11,405 nucleotides of DNA, from contig JAUVGT010000129.1 of the NCBI GenBank assembly GCA_030593645.1, positions 1 to 11,405 on the forward strand, in the 5' to 3' direction. Under the pieces are notes generated by a model. That model was given only the letters and a program-made list of their open reading frames with translations, had not been told where the DNA came from and ran no database searches. Shown here piece after piece: positions 6,551-11,405 of this stretch (position 1 is its first letter; every line of letters starts with the position of its first letter). The stretch is from Deltaproteobacteria bacterium (GTDB taxonomy: Bacteria; Desulfobacterota; Desulfobacteria; Desulfobacterales; JAUVGT01). Position numbers and translations under genes: made by a program.

Positions 6551-7570
6551 ATGAATCATAACACCAAAGAAAAATATAAACGTCTTCCCGGAAAAAGCGG
6601 ATTTATCATTTTATACAGCAGCAAGCTCTGGATGGGTTCAGACCATCTGCTTCTGGTCCATTCGGTTGCCGGAGTGGAGAAGTATAATCGGTTTTATTAC
6701 CGGGACATTCAATCGATTATTACCAGTAAAACCATTACTGGAAAAATCTGGAACGTCATTATTGGGGTCCTTTTGGGGATCTTTCTCCTGCTGGCCACCA
6801 CGACTCAAAGCGGTTGGTCCGGGTTTAATACGGTCATGGCAGCCGGGTTTTTCCTGTGGCTGACCATACACCTATGGCGGGGCCCAACCTGTAATACCTT
6901 TCTTCAGACTGCTATCCACACCAAGAAGCTCAGTTCTTTGAACCGGACCAAAAATACAAAAAAGTCGATGGACCGGTTAAAAATCGTGATTGAAAAAACA
7001 CAGGGGAAGCTGTCTCCTGAAGTATTTAAGGAGAATGTTTTAAAGCAGCCCATGGACAGCGGCTTGCGTGGAACAACCGCGGTTTATACACCGGCAAAAA
7101 GAGAGCCAAGACACGAAACAGGTAAAATCCATGCACTATTATTTGCCCTGCTAATCATTGACGCGTTTTTTATCATTCCCACTTTTTTTTTAACACATGT
7201 ATCGTTTACTATTTTTAGTACGATTATAAGTCTTGCCGTGATTATTACAGTGATTATTGCCCTGGTGAAGCAAGCAGGGAGTACCATCCCGGGTGCGATC
7301 CAAAAGATGACCTGGACCTCAATGGTGTTTATTTGTATTTCCCTTATCCTGGGCTACGGGTTTAGTTTGACGATGGCTTTTGAAAATATGGAGGTTGCTT
7401 ATAATCAATGGGAACTGTTTAAAAGAGTTTCTAAAATTTCACCCCTGGATAATACCTTTATGATGGGATTACATATTTATTCGCTTTGCGGTTCATTCTT
7501 AATTGGTATTCCGGGCCTGGTACTTCTCAAACACTATTGGCGGAACAAAAGAAGGGCATCAATAGAATAA
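6551..7570 (+). CDS. Polytopic membrane protein of unknown function
   Basis: A 339-residue protein I cannot assign to a named function. The N-terminal 60 residues are soluble; the strand-like pattern LYSSKLWMGSDHLLLVHS followed by YNRFYYRDIQSIIT is reminiscent of small bacterial PH-like domains, but this is a weak impression. Two hydrophobic segments follow (about 66-82 and 92-109). The stretch GPTCNTFLQTAIHTKKLSSL (111-130) resembles a family-conserved block I recall from similar loci. A soluble, basic region (130-190) then leads to four more membrane segments (about 193-213, 219-239, 254-275, 306-327) and a basic C-terminal tail. The ribosome binding site before ATG 6551 is poor, so the start is less certain, but the frame is open and the hydrophobic pattern is clearly protein-like. 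It starts 25 nt after the zinc-finger gene and ends 2 nt before the next. Confidence 0.75.
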   Translation: MNHNTKEKYKRLPGKSGFIILYSSKLWMGSDHLLLVHSVAGVEKYNRFYYRDIQSIITSKTITGKIWNVIIGVLLGIFLLLATTTQSGWSGFNTVMAAGFFLWLTIHLWRGPTCNTFLQTAIHTKKLSSLNRTKNTKKSMDRLKIVIEKTQGKLSPEVFKENVLKQPMDSGLRGTTAVYTPAKREPRHETGKIHALLFALLIIDAFFIIPTFFLTHVSFTIFSTIISLAVIITVIIALVKQAGSTIPGAIQKMTWTSMVFICISLILGYGFSLTMAFENMEVAYNQWELFKRVSKISPLDNTFMMGLHIYSLCGSFLIGIPGLVLLKHYWRNKRRASIE

Positions 7571-7572
7571 AA

Positions 7573-7893
7573 ATGAATGATATTACCCAGGAACGATGTC
7601 GAAACCATAAATTACGCGAAGCTGTCGCAAAGTGTCCGGAATGCGGCGGGTTCTTCTGCCGGGAATGTATTACCGAGCATGAAGACCGTGTCCTTTGCGC
7701 GTTTTGTTTACGTAAAACGCATCGATCCGGAACAATACGGCGATTTCGGCTTAAAGGATTTTCAAAAGTTTTTCAATTCCTGATTGGTGGGTGTGTTGTC
7801 TGGGTCTTCTTTTTCTACCTGGGTCAATTTTTGATCTCTTTTCCGGACTCCTTTCATGATGGAACATTATGGCAAACCAAATGGTGGGAATAA
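7573..7893 (+). CDS. Small B-box-like zinc-finger membrane protein
   Basis: A 106-residue protein with an N-terminal B-box-like zinc finger: Cys9, His12, CPEC (21-24), CREC (29-32), His36 and CAFC (42-45). After a very basic linker (HRSGTIRRFRLKG, 50-62) comes one hydrophobic segment near 68-90, then a short tail ending WWE. The ligand order matches the second finger of the protein encoded at 5959, suggesting related modules. I place the start at ATG 7573, 2 nt after the preceding stop; an upstream start at 7486 would overlap the previous gene by 85 nt and add residues without character. The ribosome binding site is weak, consistent with translational coupling. The zinc finger probably lies in the cytosol. 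Confidence 0.75.
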   Translation: MNDITQERCRNHKLREAVAKCPECGGFFCRECITEHEDRVLCAFCLRKTHRSGTIRRFRLKGFSKVFQFLIGGCVVWVFFFYLGQFLISFPDSFHDGTLWQTKWWE

Positions 7894-9560
7894 CCGTGAA
7901 ACGGAGCAGGGGTAAATACCGAAAAAGCTCGATACGAATACTGGAAGAATCGATACATTTACTTCGAGGCTCACCCATGTCTCTACTGGTGAGTTATTAT
8001 CTGGGCAGTGTACCTTTTATTATCGGCCTGCTTTATTTCTGGGGTGATATGAGTCATAACGCGTTTGCCGGGAGAAACTGTGCAGCGGCTTCTTTTGGTA
8101 TGGCGCTATTATTTATATGGATGAAATGCTGGCAAACAGTGTTTGCAGTAACTATCAGAAACAGTATCCATAAGGTCCAAGCCGGTCCCTGGCCTTTGAC
8201 CCGAATGACCTCCCTGATCGCGACCCAAAGCCTGATCCAGTCCACTTCCTTTTTTGTATTACCTCTGGCTTTTGTTCTGCTTGTTCCGCTTGGGTGGTGT
8301 TATGCGTTTTATCAAAACGCAACCGCCCTGGCTGATGGAGAGCTGCATGATCTGAAAATGACCGCTCGAAAATCATGGCAGCATGCCCGGCTTTGGCCCA
8401 GGCAAAACCATTTTCTTATATTTATTCTTTCAATATTCAGCATGGTGGTATTAATCAATTTATCGATTGGTTTTATTATCATTCCATACCTGTTAAAAAC
8501 ATTTTTGAATATTGAAACGCCATTCAGTATGAGCGGTGCGAGCGTTTTTAACTCGACATTTTGGTTTACAATGATAGCAGGCACATACCTGTGTGTTGAC
8601 CCGATTATTAAAACAGCATATGTGCTGCGATGCTATTATGGGAACGCCGTCAGTACCGGAGAGGATATCCTCACTGAGCTAAAAAGCCATGCCCGCACTT
8701 TAAAAACAACCGCGATTGTCCTGGTTTTTGTTATCTCACCCGCTCTTTTATCAACCGGTGTGTCTGCTCAGACCGAAAACGTGTCTGAAGACGCCACCAT
8801 CATTTCTCCTGAAATGATGGAAAAATCCATAATAGAAGTCATGAAGGGAAGGGAATTTACCTGGCGTCTGCCGCCGGAAGAATTACAGCAGATAGATTCG
8901 GATTTCGAACTGCCGGGACCGGTTGAATCCGTATTATTCTGGATAAGGGATTCTGTTAAAAAACTTGCAAAAACGATCGGCGCTTGGTTGGGTCGCTTTT
9001 TTGAATGGTTGAAAAAGAATTCTGCTGAAAAAAGAAAGACGGAAAAAACATCGAATGCGGACTGGATACCCACGACCCGCTTATTTCTGGTCATTTTTCT
9101 GGTGGTTGCCGCCGGTTTTCTTGCTTATTTTCTCTGGAGTATATGGCGAAGAAGGCGTTCCCGGTACAGGGAAGTTGAAACCGAACCGGTTCCGCTCGTG
9201 CCGGATTTGACAGATGAAAATACTGTCGCCGATGAACTCCCGGCGGACCAATGGCTGGCTTTGGCAAAAAAACTGAAAGCCAAAGGTTCGCTTCGGCTGG
9301 CTATGCGGGCGCTCTACCTGGCCACATTAGCATACCTGGGCGATCACGAGATGGTGTCCATCGAAAAGTACAAATCGAACAGTGACTATGAAAGAGAGTT
9401 GCAAAGAAGGGCCCATGGGAACCTGGATCTTACAAAATCCTTTTCAAAAAATGTGATCATTTTTGATCGTGTCTGGTATGGATTGTATCATATCACCCCG
9501 CAGGATATTGACAGTTACGCCATGGATCAGGACAGGATAAAACGTTTTGCTGAAAAATAA
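7869..9560 (+). CDS. Multi-pass membrane protein with C-terminal DUF4129 domain
   Basis: A protein of up to 563 residues. The first 275 form a membrane domain with hydrophobic segments near 38-58, 72-93, 126-146, 182-208 and 229-249, with motifs SYYLGSVPFIIGLLYFWGD and FIWMKCWQTVFA that I recall from similar loci. Residues 276-300 (ARTLKTT, a hydrophobic core, ending SA before Gln) look like an internal signal peptide. A periplasmic stretch with EFTWRLPPEELQ (329-340) follows, then an amphipathic region, a membrane segment (402-424), a basic patch RRRR, and the cytosolic DUF4129 domain (about 460-545: LAKKLKAKGSLRLAMRALYLATLAYLG, then SDYERELQ, then FDRVWYGLY). ATG 7869 overlaps the previous gene by 25 nt. 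GTG 7896, just after that gene's stop and behind GGTGGGA (7883-7889), is an equally good start. DUF4129 proteins often neighbour MoxR and DUF58 genes; the biochemical role is unknown. Confidence 0.85.
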   Translation: MANQMVGITVKRSRGKYRKSSIRILEESIHLLRGSPMSLLVSYYLGSVPFIIGLLYFWGDMSHNAFAGRNCAAASFGMALLFIWMKCWQTVFAVTIRNSIHKVQAGPWPLTRMTSLIATQSLIQSTSFFVLPLAFVLLVPLGWCYAFYQNATALADGELHDLKMTARKSWQHARLWPRQNHFLIFILSIFSMVVLINLSIGFIIIPYLLKTFLNIETPFSMSGASVFNSTFWFTMIAGTYLCVDPIIKTAYVLRCYYGNAVSTGEDILTELKSHARTLKTTAIVLVFVISPALLSTGVSAQTENVSEDATIISPEMMEKSIIEVMKGREFTWRLPPEELQQIDSDFELPGPVESVLFWIRDSVKKLAKTIGAWLGRFFEWLKKNSAEKRKTEKTSNADWIPTTRLFLVIFLVVAAGFLAYFLWSIWRRRRSRYREVETEPVPLVPDLTDENTVADELPADQWLALAKKLKAKGSLRLAMRALYLATLAYLGDHEMVSIEKYKSNSDYERELQRRAHGNLDLTKSFSKNVIIFDRVWYGLYHITPQDIDSYAMDQDRIKRFAEK

Positions 9561-10977
9561 CCGGCATCATTACATAGTGATGGCAATGGTTGTGATTGCC
9601 TTTATAGCGGGACTTGCTCACCTTTTTATGCTGCGTTTTGAAAGAGGTGATTTCTATCCGGCCTATTCAACTCTTCGCAGCGATCCGCTGGGAACGAGGG
9701 CATTGTACAAAAGCGCTGAAAACCTGAATGTGTTTAATGTCAAGCGTAATTATCTGCCTTTAAACCAGGTCACATTTAATCACCACACCAGTTTTTTTTA
9801 CCTGGGGGTTCACGCGTCTGATAATGAATCGATCCCGGAATATATTTCCAATGCGTTTGATGATTTAACCGATAAAAATGGACGCCTGATCATTTCTTTC
9901 TATCCTTCCTGGGAAAAATTCAGCGGGAAAGAACAAAACACCGAAACAGGTGAAGAGTCGAAAGAGGGTGGTAATCATGAATCGGATCAATTGCCGGATC
10001 AACCGCCAGACCAATCGCCAGAGCAATCGACAGACCAATCGCAAAAACAATCGCCAGACCAATCGCCAGAACAATCGCCAAAACAATCGCCAAAACAATC
10101 AAATGATAAGAAAAATGAACCTGACGGACTGGAAAATAGAACTCAGGATTCAAATGATAATGTGAATGAAAAAAATGATCAGGGCCACTCGGATACTGAT
10201 CATCTGGATTATAAATCAGTTTCGCTTAAAGAGCATTGGGGTGTGGTAACCGATTACGCTGAAGATCCGGAATTGATCAACAGGGCTCAGCTGGCCATCG
10301 ATTATAATCCATGGGAAATGCCCCGATCCATTTCATGGCATTCAACCCTTTATTTTACCGACCTTACAGACGAATGGCGTGTGGTCTATACCTGTAACAA
10401 GCGACCGGTGATCATCGAAAGACCCTTTCAAAACGGTTCGATTATTCTTTCCGCTGACAGTTATTATTTAAGCAATGAAGCTCTATGGGCTGAAAGGCAT
10501 CCCGGACTACTGGCATGGATCATGGGAACGAATAATGAACTTGTATTTGATGAAGCGCATCTGGGTATTAATCAAACACAGGGTGTGGCCGGCCTGATCC
10601 GCAAACACGACCTGCACTGGTTCTTTTTTGGAATCGCGATACTGGGACTCATGTTTGTCTGGAGAAATTCAGCTCATTTTATACCTCCGCCGTCTGATGA
10701 TCAGATTTTTGAAGGGGATAAGACAATGTCAAAAAGAGATTCCCTGCAGGGGTTGATCAGTTTGCTCAGGCGAAATATACCTGCCGGGGACATTTTAAAA
10801 ATTTGCATAGAACAATGGAAAGAGACGCTCAATTTTAATAAAACACAGCGCAGGGCTGAACTGGAACATATCTTGCGGAACATCGACAAAGAAAAATACC
10901 TGTTTGACAGGAAAACAGATCCTGTTAAAGGATATCAGAGCATATGCAGCCTAATTTCAACCAGCCGGAAGGAATAA
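9547..10977 (+). CDS. DUF4350 domain protein with a Gln/Ser/Pro repeat linker
   Basis: A 476-residue protein anchored by hydrophobic segments at about 9-28 and 357-374, placing residues 30-355 in the periplasm. The DUF4350 signature is at the start of that region: YPAYSTLRSDPLGTRALYKS (37-56), then VKRNYLPL and TSFFYLGV. Downstream, GSIILSADSYYLSNEALW (297-314) and LLAWIMGTNNELVFDEAHLG (321-340) are typical of the family. Residues 130-220 are a charged, low-complexity insert with ten tetrapeptides of the form [DEK]-Q-S-P (147-186), absent from usual family members as far as I recall. The cytosolic C-terminal 100 residues are mostly helical. The start is TTG 9547, overlapping the upstream gene by 14 nt, with CAGGA (9533-9537) as ribosome binding site; ATG 9580 is an alternative but would shorten the first membrane segment. 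The overlap indicates tight coupling with the DUF4129 gene. Confidence 0.83.
   Translation: MLKNNRHHYIVMAMVVIAFIAGLAHLFMLRFERGDFYPAYSTLRSDPLGTRALYKSAENLNVFNVKRNYLPLNQVTFNHHTSFFYLGVHASDNESIPEYISNAFDDLTDKNGRLIISFYPSWEKFSGKEQNTETGEESKEGGNHESDQLPDQPPDQSPEQSTDQSQKQSPDQSPEQSPKQSPKQSNDKKNEPDGLENRTQDSNDNVNEKNDQGHSDTDHLDYKSVSLKEHWGVVTDYAEDPELINRAQLAIDYNPWEMPRSISWHSTLYFTDLTDEWRVVYTCNKRPVIIERPFQNGSIILSADSYYLSNEALWAERHPGLLAWIMGTNNELVFDEAHLGINQTQGVAGLIRKHDLHWFFFGIAILGLMFVWRNSAHFIPPPSDDQIFEGDKTMSKRDSLQGLISLLRRNIPAGDILKICIEQWKETLNFNKTQRRAELEHILRNIDKEKYLFDRKTDPVKGYQSICSLISTSRKE
9985..10104 (+). repeat. 12-bp tandem repeat inside the DUF4350 gene
   Basis: Ten in-frame 12-bp units with core CAATCGCCA encode D/E/K-Q-S-P tetrapeptides. 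The first two and the last units are degenerate (DQLP, DQPP, KQSN) and one ends in Thr and another in Gln. Unit changes keep the frame, so slippage would alter linker length without destroying the protein. It falls in the predicted periplasmic part. Confidence 0.9.
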
Positions 10978-10981
10978 AATT

Positions 10982-11405
10982 ATGAATGAGAATGTCGATC
11001 GATTAAAAAAGGCACTGATTCAAACAAAACAAGAGATTGCAAAAGTGATTATCGGTCATGAAAATGTGGTTGAACACGCATTGATTGCCATATTTACCGG
11101 TAATCACGCACTGATTGAAGGTGTGCCGGGTGTGGCTAAAACCCTTCTGGTCCGAACCCTTTCCCATGTGATGCAATGTGAGTTCTCACGAATTCAATTT
11201 ACACCGGATTTAATGCCGGCGGATATTACGGGCACCCATGTTTTTAACTTTCAGAAAAACGTATTTTCGCTTGTTAAAGGGCCTGCCTTTACTACGTTCC
11301 TGCTTGCGGATGAAATCAACCGGGCCCCTGCAAAAACCCAATCCGCGCTGCTTCAGGCCATGCAGGAACGTGTGATCACGATCGATCGAAAAAACTACAA
11401 ACTAT
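10982..11405 (+). CDS. MoxR-family AAA+ ATPase, 3' end outside the window
   Basis: The first 141 codons of a cytosolic MoxR-type AAA+ ATPase. Visible features are the Walker A motif GVPGVAKT (47-54), the MoxR block IQFTPDLMPADITGT (71-85), and Walker B FLLADEINRAPAKTQSALLQ (106-125), followed by AMQERVIT. Full MoxR proteins are usually a little over 300 residues, so over half is missing to the right; nothing suggests a broken gene. The start ATG at 10982 is 4 nt after the DUF4350 stop and has a strong ribosome binding site, GGAAGGA (10967-10973). MoxR ATPases are thought to act as chaperones in assembling or activating protein complexes, often with von Willebrand A or DUF58 partners. Its place after DUF4129 and DUF4350 genes suggests a DUF58 gene comes next. 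Confidence 0.93.
   Translation, partial: MNENVDRLKKALIQTKQEIAKVIIGHENVVEHALIAIFTGNHALIEGVPGVAKTLLVRTLSHVMQCEFSRIQFTPDLMPADITGTHVFNFQKNVFSLVKGPAFTTFLLADEINRAPAKTQSALLQAMQERVITIDRKNYKL

Noticed and set aside
9985..10104. Possible CRISPR-like array
   Set aside because: Units are 12 bp, directly adjacent with no spacers, and lie in frame within a gene. It is a coding minisatellite.
9865..10165. Long open frames on both strands across the 12-bp repeat
   Set aside because: The repeat unit lacks stop codons in several frames, so repetitive pseudo-proteins appear. Only the DUF4350 frame has conserved sequence on both sides.

Overview
This window looks like chromosomal DNA of a Gram-negative, moderate-GC bacterium. 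A sulfate-reducing Desulfobacterota lineage (Desulfobacteraceae-like) is my best guess. The reasons are the style of the palindromic repeat at the left edge and the membrane/zinc-finger/MoxR gene set on the right; both are from memory, without a database search. Every convincing gene lies on the + strand. I see no tRNA, rRNA, CRISPR array or insertion sequence.

Region 1 (1-610) has no gene. It opens with part of a large imperfect palindrome whose arms are related to the motif GGACTTTTTACGAAACC, and this motif occurs twice at its right end. An AT-rich leader with several small dyads follows. Region 2 (611-4866) is a complete general L-amino-acid ABC transporter operon, aapJ-aapQ-aapM-aapP: periplasmic binding protein, two permeases and the ATPase. 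Between aapJ and aapQ lie three consecutive stem-loops. The first is a textbook intrinsic terminator, which suggests that the binding protein is made in excess over the membrane components. Region 3 (4867-5157) is a gap with a perfect 8-bp dyad and no confident terminator.

Region 4 (5158-11405, running off the right edge) is a tightly packed run of genes. In order they encode a GYF_2/zinc-ribbon/RDD membrane protein, a zinc-ribbon plus B-box-like membrane protein, a polytopic membrane protein of unknown function, a small B-box-like membrane protein, a multi-pass protein ending in a DUF4129 domain, a DUF4350 protein with a tetrapeptide-repeat linker, and the start of a MoxR-family AAA+ ATPase. 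Gaps of at most 25 nt, and overlaps at two or three junctions depending on starts, argue for one operon. DUF4129, DUF4350 and MoxR genes commonly sit beside DUF58 genes, which I would expect just downstream. The function of this module is not established. My inference is a membrane-anchored complex with cytosolic zinc-binding domains, periplasmic domains and a MoxR chaperone-like ATPase. It is the best candidate here for an undescribed system.
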